NCBI GenBank assembly: GCA_947648385.1 | Contig: CANSNO010000007.1 | Span: forward strand, 1-46,454 | Direction of reading: 5' to 3' | Length of the DNA stretch: 46,454 bases | Source of the DNA: an uncultured Clostridia bacterium | GTDB taxonomy: Bacteria; Bacillota; Clostridia; Oscillospirales; Butyricicoccaceae | Part shown: piece after piece, positions 5,262 through 13,808 of the stretch | Position numbering within the stretch: position 1 is the stretch's first letter | Layout: each line of letters begins with the position of its first letter | The notes under the pieces: model-generated | What the model was told of the DNA's origin: nothing | Database searches by the model: none | What the model saw: only the letters and a program-made list of their open reading frames with translations | Program-made: the position numbers and the translations under genes

Positions 5262-8200
5262 TTAGTCCTGCTCGGCCCTCTTGACAAGGCGCTCATACTT
5301 TGCCTTGGCCGTATCCTCAGCCAGAGCAAACAGCGTCTTGGCCCTTTCGGGGAAGGTGCGTGTCAGGGCTGTATAACGGACCTCGTTATTCAGGAAGTCC
5401 TGATAAGAACCTGTGGGAGCCTTGCTGTCGAGGGTAAAGCCGTTCTTGCCCTCGCTCTGGACTCTGGGATCATAGCGGAAGAGGTGCCAATATCCGGCCT
5501 CGACAGCCTTCTTGATCTCGGCCTGAGAGTTGGACATACCGCCCTTGACGCCGTGCATCTCGCAGGGGGCATAGCCGATGACCAGCGAGGGGCCGTTGTA
5601 GCTCTCGGCCTCGACCAGAGCCCTGACCGTCTGCTGCTGGTTGGCGCCGATGCCGACCTGAGCCACATAAATGTAGCCGTACTGCATGGCGATGCCGGCC
5701 AGATCCTTCTTGGCTATAGCCTTACCGGAGGCGGCGAACTGGGCCACCTGGCCGATGTTGGAGGACTTGGAAGCCTGACCGCCTGTGTTGGAATAGACCT
5801 CGGTGTCGAAGACAAAGACATTGATATCCTCGCCGGAGGCCAGAACATGGTCCAGTCCGCCGTAGCCGATATCGTATGCCCAACCGTCGCCGCCGAATAT
5901 CCAAACGGTCTTCTTGTTGAGGAAGTCCTTGTTGTCATAGATGGCCTTGCACAGGTCGCAGCCGTCCTTGACGCCCTTCTCGATGATGGGCAGCAGGACA
6001 CCCACGGCTTCCTTGCACTTATTGGCGTCGTTCATATTCTCGATCCAGCTCTCGCAGGCGGCCTTTGTGGCGGCGTCGCCGCTCTTCTCGGCCAGCTCGG
6101 AAATCTGGTTCTTGAGGCGTGCCCTCATCTGCTTGATGGCGGTAGCCATGCCGAGACCGTACTCGGCGTTGTCCTCAAAGAGGGAGTTGGCCCAAGCGGG
6201 GCCCTTGCCTTCCTTGTTGACCGTGTAAGGCATGGCGGGAGCCGAGCCGCCCCAGATGGAGGAACAGCCTGTGGCGTTGGCAACGTACATCCTGTCGCCG
6301 AAGAGCTGTGTTATCAGACGGGCGTAGATTGTCTCGACGCATCCGGCGCAGGCGCCCGAATACTCAAGCAGAGGCGTATTGAACTGGCTGCCCTTGACGG
6401 TGTTCTCGGCGAAGGGAAGCTCCTTCTTTGTGACCGTCTCATAGGCGTAGTCATAAACGGCCTGCTGGTCGAGCTGGCTCTCCTGAGGCTTCATGACAAG
6501 AGCCTTGTTGGGAGCCGGGCAGACGTTGGCGCAGAGGGAGCAGCCCATGCAGTCCAGAGGAGAAACCGTCATGGCAAACTGATAATCCTCGCAGCCCTTG
6601 CCCGTCATCTTGACGCTCTTGAGAGCGGCGGGGGCGTTCTTGACCTCCTCAGCGTCCATGGCGTAGGGCCTGATGGTGGCGTGGGGGCAGACGATGGCGC
6701 ACTGGTTGCACTGGATGCAGTTTTCGGGAATCCACTGGGGAACGTCAACGGCAACTCCGCGCTTCTCGTAGGCGGCGCCGCCGGAGGGGAATGTGCCGTC
6801 TTCTCTTCCGAGGAAGGTAGAAACAGGCAGCTCGTCGCCCTTCTGGGCCGAAACGGGAATGAGGATATCCTTGACGAACTTGACAAGCTCGGGCCTGTTG
6901 CCCTTGACCTCATGCTCCACAGTGTCGTCCTTGAGGGAGGCCCAGGAGGCGGGAACATCGATCTTTACCAGAGCGTCGACGCCGGCGTCGATGGCCTGAT
7001 AGTTCATGTTGACGATATCGTCGCCCTTCTTGCCGTAGGACTTCTTGGCGGCTTCCTTCATGTAACCCACGGCCTCGTCGATGGGGATGATGTTGGCCAG
7101 CTTGAAGAATGCCGACTGAAGGATGGTGTTGGTGCGCTTGCCCATACCGATCTCACGTGCCTTGTCGATGGCGTTGACGGTATAGAAAGCGATGTTGTTG
7201 TTGGCGATATAGGCCTTCATCCTGTTGGGCAGATGATGCTCTATTTCCTCCATGTTCCACTGGCAGTTGAGGAGGAATGTGCCGCCCGGCTTGACGTCCT
7301 GAACCATGTCGTACTTGCCGACATAGGAGGGATTGTGGCAGGCGACGAAGTCGGCCTTGGTGATGTAATAGGGACTCTTGATGGGCTTGTCGCCGAAGCG
7401 CAGATGGGAAATGGTGATGCCGCCCGTCTTCTTGGAGTCATAGGCGAAATAAGCCTGAGCGTACTTGTTGGTGTGGTCGCCGATGATCTTGATGGAGTTC
7501 TTGTTGGCGCCGACCGTGCCGTCGCCGCCCAGACCCCAGAACTTGCAGGACACCGTGCCGGCAGGAGCCGTGTCGGGGCAGTCCTTGATCTCAAGGGACA
7601 GGTGTGTGACGTCGTCGTTGATGCCGACCGTAAAGGTCTTCTTGGGATTTGCGCTCTTCAGGTTGTCATAAACGGCGAAGATGTCGGCAGGAGGGGTGTC
7701 CTTACTGCCCAGGCCGTAACGGCCGCCGCAGATGAGGTCATACCCCACGCCCTGTGTGGCAAGAGCCATGATGACGTCCTGATAGAGAGGCTCGCCCTGG
7801 GAGCCGGGCTCCTTTGTCCTGTCGAGGACGGCGATATGCTTGACCGTCTTGGGCAGGGCGGCTGCGAACTTCTCGGCGACGAAGGGACGGTAGAGGCGAA
7901 CCTTCAGCAGGCCGACCTTTTCGCCCTGGGCCAGCTTATAGTCGATGACCTCCTCGATGGTGTCGACGACCGAGCCCATGGCCACGATGACGTCGGTGGC
8001 GTCCTCGGCGCCGTAGTAGTTGAACAGGCCGTAGTTTGTGCCGATCTTGGCGTTGACCTTGCCCATATACTCCTCGACGACTGCGGGCAGAGCGTCATAG
8101 AAGTGGTTGGAGGCCTCCTTGGCCTGGAAGAAGATATCGGGGTTCTGAGCGGTACCTCTCTGGACGGGATGCTCGGGGTTCAGGGCGTTGTCGCGGAAAC

Positions 8201-8804
8201 GCTTGACGGCGTCCATGTCGACCATGTCCTTCAAATCCTCGTAGTCCCAGACCTCGATTTTCTGAATCTCGTGGGAGGTGCGGAAGCCGTCGAAGAAGTG
8301 CAGGAAGGGGACCCTGCCCTTGATGGCGGCCAGATGGGCCACAGCGGCCAGGTCCATAGCTTCCTGAGGATTGGTGGAAGCCAGCATGGCGAAGCCGGTC
8401 TGGCGGCAGGCCATGACGTCCTGATGGTCTCCGAATATCGACAGGGCGTGGGAGGCCAGAGCGCGAGCCGAGCAGTGGATGACGCCGGGCAGCAGCTCGC
8501 CGGCGATCTTGTACATATTGGGGATCATCAGCAGCAGACCCTGAGAAGCCGTATAGGTGGTCGTCAGTGCGCCGGCGGCCAGCGAGCCGTGGACAGCGCC
8601 CGAAGCGCCGGCCTCGGACTGCATCTCGACGACCTTAACTTCCTGGCCGAAGATGTTCTTCATGCCGTTTGCCGACCACTGGTCAGCAAGGTCAGCCATG
8701 GGCGAAGAGGGGGTGATGGGGTAAATGGCGGCGACGTCGGTAAACGCGTATGAGGCGTGGGCGGCAGCCGTATTACCATCCATTGTTTTCATTTTTCTTG
8801 CCAT
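5262..8804 (-). CDS. nifJ: Pyruvate:ferredoxin (flavodoxin) oxidoreductase
   Basis: 1180 residues, the normal length of the single-chain enzyme, which converts pyruvate, CoA and oxidised ferredoxin to acetyl-CoA, CO2 and reduced ferredoxin. The N-terminal domain has YPITPSSPMADLADQW (residues about 29-44). The ferredoxin-like insert carries CIQCNQCAIVCP (about 694) and CMGCSLCANVCP (about 750). The C-terminal thiamine diphosphate domain has SGACAGC, the GDGWAYDIGYGG motif (about 971) and SNTGGQASKS. These provide the cysteines for three [4Fe-4S] clusters. The ATG at 8804 follows AAGGAGG at a rather long 13-base spacing. It is monocistronic with a strong promoter and its own terminator. It is likely the central fermentative enzyme; the ferredoxin at 16228 is a plausible partner. 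Confidence 0.97.
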   Translation of the reverse strand: MARKMKTMDGNTAAAHASYAFTDVAAIYPITPSSPMADLADQWSANGMKNIFGQEVKVVEMQSEAGASGAVHGSLAAGALTTTYTASQGLLLMIPNMYKIAGELLPGVIHCSARALASHALSIFGDHQDVMACRQTGFAMLASTNPQEAMDLAAVAHLAAIKGRVPFLHFFDGFRTSHEIQKIEVWDYEDLKDMVDMDAVKRFRDNALNPEHPVQRGTAQNPDIFFQAKEASNHFYDALPAVVEEYMGKVNAKIGTNYGLFNYYGAEDATDVIVAMGSVVDTIEEVIDYKLAQGEKVGLLKVRLYRPFVAEKFAAALPKTVKHIAVLDRTKEPGSQGEPLYQDVIMALATQGVGYDLICGGRYGLGSKDTPPADIFAVYDNLKSANPKKTFTVGINDDVTHLSLEIKDCPDTAPAGTVSCKFWGLGGDGTVGANKNSIKIIGDHTNKYAQAYFAYDSKKTGGITISHLRFGDKPIKSPYYITKADFVACHNPSYVGKYDMVQDVKPGGTFLLNCQWNMEEIEHHLPNRMKAYIANNNIAFYTVNAIDKAREIGMGKRTNTILQSAFFKLANIIPIDEAVGYMKEAAKKSYGKKGDDIVNMNYQAIDAGVDALVKIDVPASWASLKDDTVEHEVKGNRPELVKFVKDILIPVSAQKGDELPVSTFLGREDGTFPSGGAAYEKRGVAVDVPQWIPENCIQCNQCAIVCPHATIRPYAMDAEEVKNAPAALKSVKMTGKGCEDYQFAMTVSPLDCMGCSLCANVCPAPNKALVMKPQESQLDQQAVYDYAYETVTKKELPFAENTVKGSQFNTPLLEYSGACAGCVETIYARLITQLFGDRMYVANATGCSSIWGGSAPAMPYTVNKEGKGPAWANSLFEDNAEYGLGMATAIKQMRARLKNQISELAEKSGDAATKAACESWIENMNDANKCKEAVGVLLPIIEKGVKDGCDLCKAIYDNKDFLNKKTVWIFGGDGWAYDIGYGGLDHVLASGEDINVFVFDTEVYSNTGGQASKSSNIGQVAQFAASGKAIAKKDLAGIAMQYGYIYVAQVGIGANQQQTVRALVEAESYNGPSLVIGYAPCEMHGVKGGMSNSQAEIKKAVEAGYWHLFRYDPRVQSEGKNGFTLDSKAPTGSYQDFLNNEVRYTALTRTFPERAKTLFALAEDTAKAKYERLVKRAEQD

Positions 8805-8876
8805 GAGTGGATGTATTCCTCCTTAATTGATTTTAAAAAAATCGCATGACATATTAAAATAATCATTGCTATGGAT

Positions 8877-8905
8877 ATTCTAACAAATAAAATCTGAAAT
8901 GTAAA
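8877..8905 (-). promoter_or_regulatory. Promoter of nifJ
   Basis: On the minus strand TTTACA (8905-8900), 17 bases, TAGAAT (8882-8877), followed by an AT-rich untranslated leader of about 65 bases. Confidence 0.75.
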
Positions 8906-8990
8906 CCGTTTTCAGCCTTAAAATGATTAGTTTTTTGACCTTTCGGGCGGTATGCCGACCTTATGGGTTAAAGGCCGCTCTTAAAGGTCT

Positions 8991-9746
8991 TTATTCCACC
9001 TCAAAAAAGCAGTAGGCCTTTTTTCTCTCCAGGTTGTCGTAAACGGTTCTGTAATATATTGTTTTCTCTATGCGGTACCGCCCTTCCTCAAGACCCTCGT
9101 CTCCGATATCGAAAAGCTCCAGTGAAAAGGATATCCCGTCGCCCTCGGCAAACTCTCGCCGCTCCTCGTCAAAAATGGCGTCGGTGTCATAGGCGACCCA
9201 TCGTTCTCCGTTGAACCTCTGCAGTGAAAACCAATCTCCCTCCTGCGTGTATGTTCCGTTTCGCCAGCGCCAGTCGGAGGTCAGCGCCCATTTGCCCGAA
9301 ACTTCAGTGACCCCGACGGGGTATGTCTCCCACTCAGGCTCTATGGTGGCAGGCCAATCGTAAAAGCCCGTGAGCATATCCCATTTTATGTAATGATAGG
9401 TCGTGCTCGGCTCATCGGTATAGACGGCGTAAACATCGGTGACGGCTCTCTTTGAATCCCAATAATACCTGACGCGCTTGACGTCCCTGCCCTCGGGCTG
9501 GGCCATGGCGTGCAGGCCGAAGGTGACATAGGCCGAGGCCTGCAGGGCTGGAGTATACCAGACAAACAGAAGCAGAACTATACTCAAAACCAGCCCGAAC
9601 CTACGCTTTTTCCTGACCGAGAAATAAAGCCATATAACCAATGGGATGGAATAGAGCAACGCAAATGCCAAAGGGCTTTTCATAAGTAGATTTAACGGAA
9701 AAACAAATATAATTTCCAGTATAAACTCCAACAGCTTAACAAACAT
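8991..9746 (-). CDS. Membrane-anchored protein with an Ig-like C-terminal domain, paralogue 1
   Basis: 251 residues. Hydrophobic segments cover about residues 5-20, 25-43 and 50-72; the rest is a soluble domain expected outside the cell. That domain contains YPVGVTEVSGKWALTS and ends with LEEGRYRIEKTIYYRT and CFFEVE. The pattern of G-x-Y-x-I-x-K near the end recalls bacterial immunoglobulin-like domains (Big_14 type), but this is a tentative match. The gene at 9890-10663 shares both landmarks, so the two are paralogues. A family-1 repeat separates them. Function unknown. Confidence 0.65.
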   Translation of the reverse strand: MFVKLLEFILEIIFVFPLNLLMKSPLAFALLYSIPLVIWLYFSVRKKRRFGLVLSIVLLLFVWYTPALQASAYVTFGLHAMAQPEGRDVKRVRYYWDSKRAVTDVYAVYTDEPSTTYHYIKWDMLTGFYDWPATIEPEWETYPVGVTEVSGKWALTSDWRWRNGTYTQEGDWFSLQRFNGERWVAYDTDAIFDEERREFAEGDGISFSLELFDIGDEGLEEGRYRIEKTIYYRTVYDNLERKKAYCFFEVE

Positions 9747-9783
9747 CCATATCCCTCCTTTTGAAATATTTATCCTTAATACT

Positions 9784-9888
9784 CCTCCCTTGTGTAAAGG
9801 GAGTTGGCTCCGAAGGGGCCGGAGGGATTGTCACATACAAATAATCCCCCAGTCAACTCGCGCTGACAGCCCCATTTGCGCAATGGGC
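9784..9888. repeat. Interspersed palindromic repeat, family 1, copy 3
   Basis: CCTCCCTTGTGTAAAGGGAG, a GGCTCC/GGGGCC hairpin, GGAGGGATTGTCA, ATCCCCCAGTCAACTCGCGC, then CCCCATTTGCGCAATGGG. It fills almost the whole gap between the two paralogous membrane-protein genes, which suggests insertion after or during their duplication. Confidence 0.85.
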
Positions 9889-9889
9889 C

Positions 9890-10663
9890 TTATTTAACTT
9901 CAAAATAACAATAAACATTTACCTCTTCCGCAACAGAGATACCCGTTTCCGCGTCGCTTAAAACAATCGGTTTAACTATACGGTATCGACCGGCAGGCAA
10001 CCCATTATCATCCACATATGTCGGATAAATGTTGAAGGTGATTTCGCCGCCGTGCTTTACAATTTCAATATTGTGATAAAAGCCAACATCCTTGCAACCG
10101 TATCTCTGCCAGTCATCGTAATACCTTTCAAGAATAAACAGGCCACCATCTCCTCGATAGTCATAATTGTTTTTCTTGTTGGATTGCCGCTGTGCCGCCG
10201 AGACTGTCCATTCACCGGAAACTTCGGTCACTCCGACGGGATAAACTCTTTTGTCAAGTCTGATGCTGACATCCTCCAGCGCTACTACATGGCACCCCAT
10301 TTCGTCCTCGGAAATTGAATTTATGAAGAAAGAATACATATAATTGTACTCATGCTGAGGGTCGTCGGCGTATTTGACCGATACGATAGTGCCGCCGTTA
10401 ACTATATTAAACTGACTTATAATGGCGGTTATCTCCCTTGGTTGGGGTAAGGCCTGATTATAACGCCTTACGGCGTGTCGGCCCATCATTCCCTCGACGG
10501 GTACGGCCCACAGCATGACGATAAACACGGATAGCACCATTACGCCGACTGGGTGCTTTTTCGGCTCTCGAAAAAACTTAAAGGCGAGGGGCAGGCACAA
10601 AGCTGTAATCACAAGGGCGTATATTTCGGAGTGTTTGCAGAACCCGATAACCAGATATATCAT
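9890..10663 (-). CDS. Membrane-anchored protein with an Ig-like C-terminal domain, paralogue 2
   Basis: 257 residues. Two hydrophobic segments near the N-terminus (about 15-32 and 40-58) precede a soluble domain. It shares YPVGVTEVSGEW and the closing LPAGRYRIVKPI and YCYFEVK with the neighbour at 8991-9746; elsewhere the two have diverged greatly. The ATG at 10663 has GGAGGAAAAATG context. It is divergent from the YifB gene. The conserved C-terminal module is probably the functional unit, displayed outside the cell; what it binds is unknown. Confidence 0.65.
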   Translation of the reverse strand: MIYLVIGFCKHSEIYALVITALCLPLAFKFFREPKKHPVGVMVLSVFIVMLWAVPVEGMMGRHAVRRYNQALPQPREITAIISQFNIVNGGTIVSVKYADDPQHEYNYMYSFFINSISEDEMGCHVVALEDVSIRLDKRVYPVGVTEVSGEWTVSAAQRQSNKKNNYDYRGDGGLFILERYYDDWQRYGCKDVGFYHNIEIVKHGGEITFNIYPTYVDDNGLPAGRYRIVKPIVLSDAETGISVAEEVNVYCYFEVK

Positions 10664-10732
10664 TTTTCCTCCTCCTTTTCTCTTTTCCGTCTTAATTATA
10701 TCATACTTTTCTCACCTCCGCGCTCCTTTTGA

Positions 10733-10761
10733 TTGCCAAAAGGCGATATTTATAGTAGAAT
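10733..10761 (+). promoter_or_regulatory. Promoter of the yifB/comM gene
   Basis: TTGCCA (10733-10738), 17 bases, TAGAAT (10756-10761). Transcription would start near 10768, which argues for the translation start at 10792 rather than the in-frame ATG at 10771. Confidence 0.7.
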
Positions 10762-10791
10762 TAAGAAAAGATGTATAAAGGGAGAGGCGCT

Positions 10792-12324
10792 ATGGTAGTC
10801 AAGGTAAATACGGCCGGAATCCTCGGCATCGAGGGCCGCCATGTCATATGTGAATGTGATGTTTCCCCCGGTCTGTCGCGCTTCGATGTTGTAGGGCTGC
10901 CCGACACATCGGTCAAGGAGGCTCAGGAGAGGGTGCGCGCCGCCATGAAAAACAGCGGCTTCGATTTCCCATTCCGCCGCGTCACCGTCAATCTGGCTCC
11001 GGCCGACATGAAAAAGGCCGGGCCCGTCTACGACTTGGCCATTCTGGTGGGCGTCATGGCCTGCACGGGTCAGATAGACACCCCCGACGACGACTGCTGT
11101 TTTATAGGCGAACTATCCCTGACGGGTGAAATACGCCAGGTGTCGGGCGTTCTTCCCATGGCTCTGGCTCTGGCCGAAAGGGGCTTTAAAAAGATATTCC
11201 TGCCCATGGGCAACGCCGAGGAGGCCGCCTTCGCGTCAAACGTCGACATTTTCCCCGTAAAGGATGTGTCACAGCTTGTGGCCCACCTGCGGCGCGAGGA
11301 GGCCATAAAGCCAATTCCCCACAGGCAGTTCGTCCCCTCAAGGGGCAATTACCCCGACTTCAAACACGTCATGGGTCAGCGCATGGCCAAGAGAGCCATG
11401 GAGATAGCGGCGGCCGGCTTCCACAACATACTGCTGATAGGCCCTCCCGGCTCGGGCAAAAGCATGATGGCAAAATGCCTGCCCTCAATTCTGCCCGATA
11501 TGACGGCAGAGGAGGCCATGGAGACGACGAAAATATATTCGGTCGCCGGACTGCTGAGCGGCAGTGAGCCCGTCGTCAGCTCGCGCCCCTTCCGCTCGCC
11601 CCACCACACGGTGTCCTCCGTCGGCATGGCCGGAGGCGGCTCCAACCCCAAGCCTGGGGAGATATCCCTTGCCCACAACGGGGTGCTTTTTCTCGACGAG
11701 GTGCCCGAGTTTGACAAGCCGACCCTTGAGGCTCTCCGCCAGCCCCTTGAGGACGGCAAAATTACCATAGCGCGCGTGGCCGGAACCCACTCTTTCCCCA
11801 GCCGCTTCATGCTGGTCTGCGCCATGAATCCCTGTCCCTGCGGCTATTACGGCCAGCCGGGTGGGCGCTGCACCTGTACCGAAAACGCCGTCAGGCGTTA
11901 TATGTCAAAGATTTCGGGTCCCATGATGGACAGGATAGACATACATGTCAACGTGCCGGCCGTCGACTATAAAAGTCTGGCCTCGCGCGGCACGGCCTCG
12001 GAGGAATCGTCGGCCGATATTTTAAATCGCGTCTCGGCGGCCAGAGAGATACAGAACAGGCGCTATAAGAGTCTTGGCATACACTGCAACGGCCAGCTTC
12101 CCCCCTCCCTTATGGCCGATTTCTGCACCCCCACCGCCGAGGCATCCAAGCTTTTACAGGCGGCCTTTGACAGGATGGGCCTGACGGCCCGCTCCTACGA
12201 TAAGCTTTTGAGGATAGCCAGAACGATAGCCGACCTGGACGGCGCGAAGCAAATAGACACAAAGCACATAGCCGAGGCCGTCCAGCTCCGCGCCCTCGAC
12301 CGCGCCAATTATTTCAGCGCCTGA
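10792..12324 (+). CDS. comM: YifB/ComM family Mg-chelatase-like AAA+ ATPase
   Basis: 510 residues, normal for the family. The N-terminal half is a Lon-protease-like fold (MVVKVNTAGILGIEG, PGLSRFDVVGLPD, VTVNLAPADMKK). The AAA+ module has Walker A GPPGSGKS at about 217-224, Walker B LFLDEVPEF and an arginine-finger region. A cysteine set (NPCPCGYYG and GRCTCT, about 345-363) precedes the Mg-chelatase C-terminal lid. ComM of naturally competent bacteria is a helicase that promotes branch migration during transformation; whether Firmicute homologues do the same is not established. ATG at 10792 is preferred because GGGAG precedes it and the family begins MVVKV. The small gene at 12335 may be co-transcribed. 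Confidence 0.92.
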   Translation: MVVKVNTAGILGIEGRHVICECDVSPGLSRFDVVGLPDTSVKEAQERVRAAMKNSGFDFPFRRVTVNLAPADMKKAGPVYDLAILVGVMACTGQIDTPDDDCCFIGELSLTGEIRQVSGVLPMALALAERGFKKIFLPMGNAEEAAFASNVDIFPVKDVSQLVAHLRREEAIKPIPHRQFVPSRGNYPDFKHVMGQRMAKRAMEIAAAGFHNILLIGPPGSGKSMMAKCLPSILPDMTAEEAMETTKIYSVAGLLSGSEPVVSSRPFRSPHHTVSSVGMAGGGSNPKPGEISLAHNGVLFLDEVPEFDKPTLEALRQPLEDGKITIARVAGTHSFPSRFMLVCAMNPCPCGYYGQPGGRCTCTENAVRRYMSKISGPMMDRIDIHVNVPAVDYKSLASRGTASEESSADILNRVSAAREIQNRRYKSLGIHCNGQLPPSLMADFCTPTAEASKLLQAAFDRMGLTARSYDKLLRIARTIADLDGAKQIDTKHIAEAVQLRALDRANYFSA

Positions 12325-12334
12325 GGTAATAAAT

Positions 12335-12892
12335 ATGAAAAAGAAAATATTCATCGCCGCCTCGCTTGCCGCCGCCCTTGCCGTGGGTCTGTGGCTCTGG
12401 GGCGTATACAGCGACGGCGCTTCTCTCCGCGCCGCCGACAAGGCCGTAAGAGAGGCCTGCCTGTGGGATATGTCAGACCTGTCGATAAGCTTTTATCTCC
12501 CCTACGGCAGCCGTGTTTTTACCCCCACCGACATTCCGTCGGGTCGTGGGACGGAGGAGGATTTCGACGCCCTGACGGCCTTTTTGTCCTCCATGAAGCT
12601 CGACAGGGAGGCGTCAGGCTCCGCCTGCAAATCGGGCAACACCCTTATTTCCGTCACACTGCCAAAGGGGAACGACCGCCTTGTCCTGACCGTGACCGAC
12701 GACGATATATGCTATGCTCAGGCGTCTCGCGGCAGAGAATGGCTGGAGGCGGCCTATACCTTTGACGGCGACGCCCGAGACGCCCTGCTGGCAAGGGGAG
12801 GCCTGCCGACGGCGGCCGAGATAAAGGAGGCCGTGCAAAACCGCTTTAACGAGCTGGAAACCGACGTCCCCGAACAGCCGGTTTTAAAGTGA
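12335..12892 (+). CDS. Membrane-anchored or secreted protein, unrecognised
   Basis: 185 residues. An N-terminal hydrophobic helix (IFIAASLAAALAVGLWLWGV, residues 5-24) without a lipobox or a clear cleavage site suggests a single-pass anchor with the rest outside. No domain recognised; the body is a mixed alpha/beta-looking stretch with one WDMSDLSISFYLPYGS segment. GAGGTAATAAAT precedes the ATG, 10 bases after the yifB stop, so it is probably the second gene of that transcript. A weak hairpin terminator follows at 12901. Confidence 0.65.
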   Translation: MKKKIFIAASLAAALAVGLWLWGVYSDGASLRAADKAVREACLWDMSDLSISFYLPYGSRVFTPTDIPSGRGTEEDFDALTAFLSSMKLDREASGSACKSGNTLISVTLPKGNDRLVLTVTDDDICYAQASRGREWLEAAYTFDGDARDALLARGGLPTAAEIKEAVQNRFNELETDVPEQPVLK

Positions 12893-12900
12893 AGTTAGCT

Positions 12901-12932
12901 TGCCGCCGGTCGGCGGCAGGAAACAGTTTTTT
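12901..12932 (+). terminator. Possible weak terminator after the gene at 12335
   Basis: TGCCGCC (12901-12907), loop GGTC, GGCGGCA (12912-12918), but the T run begins eight bases later, at 12927. The efficiency is doubtful. Confidence 0.4.
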
Positions 12933-12955
12933 CAGGCTATTCACGGAGGGATAAG

Positions 12956-13774
12956 ATGAAAAAATATTCGGTTCCGCTGGTAATGCTGGCTCTTTTCGAG
13001 GGCATAGCCGTCACGCTGTGGCTGACAAAGGACAACATATTTTATCTTTTCAATTTCAGCTACATAGGCCTCTCCCTTTCCCTCGGCATTTTCCTCTTCG
13101 CGGTCAAATACAAATACGCGCGCAGGGTTGCCCAGCTTCTTGTGGGCGGCTATATGCTGATATACCTCGGCCTTATCAAGGGCGAGAATATGCAGATAGA
13201 GGGCTTTTGGTACTATCTTTTCACAGGGGTATTCGAGGCGGCGACGATACATTACGCCGTGGCCAAGATATTCGGCCCCCTGATTTTCGGCAGGGGATGG
13301 TGCGGCTACGCCTGCTGGACGGCCATGATACTCGACCTTTTGCCCTACAAAAGGCCGCGCGGCCCAAGGAAAAACATCGGCTGGATAAGATATGTGACCT
13401 TTTTGTCCTCCCTCGTCTTTGTCGCGGCCCTCTTCCTGGCCCATGTGGACAATATGGAAAGGGTGATGTTTCGGGCCTTTATCATAGGCAACGCCCTTTA
13501 CTATATTGTGGGGACGGCTTTGGCCTTCGCATTTAAGGACAATCGCGCCTTCTGCAAATACATCTGCCCTGTGACGGTTTTTCTGAAGCCCATGAGTTAT
13601 TTCGCCCTCCTGCGGATAAAACGTGACGAGAGCAAATGCGTCTCCTGCGGCAAATGCAGAGCCGTCTGCCCCATGGAGGTCGATATGACCGACAGTTCGC
13701 GCAAACGAAAAAACGGCACCGAGTGCATCCTGTGCTTCGAGTGCGTCAAAAACTGCCCCAAAGGGGCCTTATAA
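12956..13774 (+). CDS. NapH/YccM-like membrane protein with two [4Fe-4S] ferredoxin motifs
   Basis: 272 residues. About five membrane helices occupy the first 200 residues. A GRGWCGYACW motif (about 112-121) and CKYICPV (about 200-206) are the conserved cysteine patterns of the NapH/RdxA/CcoG-type membrane electron carriers. The cytoplasmic C-terminus has two ferredoxin motifs, CVSCGKCRAVCP and CILCFECVKNCP. Such proteins pass electrons between a quinol or ferredoxin pool and a partner oxidoreductase. No partner gene (nap, nos, ccoG or maturation factors) is nearby, so the redox partner is unknown. The ATG follows GGAGGGATAAG. It stands alone, ended by the terminator at 13781-13807. Confidence 0.85.
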   Translation: MKKYSVPLVMLALFEGIAVTLWLTKDNIFYLFNFSYIGLSLSLGIFLFAVKYKYARRVAQLLVGGYMLIYLGLIKGENMQIEGFWYYLFTGVFEAATIHYAVAKIFGPLIFGRGWCGYACWTAMILDLLPYKRPRGPRKNIGWIRYVTFLSSLVFVAALFLAHVDNMERVMFRAFIIGNALYYIVGTALAFAFKDNRAFCKYICPVTVFLKPMSYFALLRIKRDESKCVSCGKCRAVCPMEVDMTDSSRKRKNGTECILCFECVKNCPKGAL

Positions 13775-13780
13775 AAAGCA

Positions 13781-13807
13781 AAAGCAGGGCAAGCGCCCTG
13801 CTTTTTT
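13781..13807. terminator. Bidirectional terminator between the NapH-like gene and the Clp ATPase gene
   Basis: AAAGCAGGGC, loop AAGC, GCCCTGCTTTTTT. On the minus strand a T-rich run also follows, and the Clp gene stops at 13809. Confidence 0.9.
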
Positions 13808-13808
13808 A

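Noticed and set aside
5484..8753. Very long open frame antisense to nifJ.
   Set aside because: It is a mirror of strong codon bias in nifJ; the minus-strand protein is a full-length, motif-complete enzyme, and the antisense frame shows no domain and no ribosome site. The same applies to long antisense frames over ftsK, DUF1846, the MFS genes, the tail fibre and the portal.
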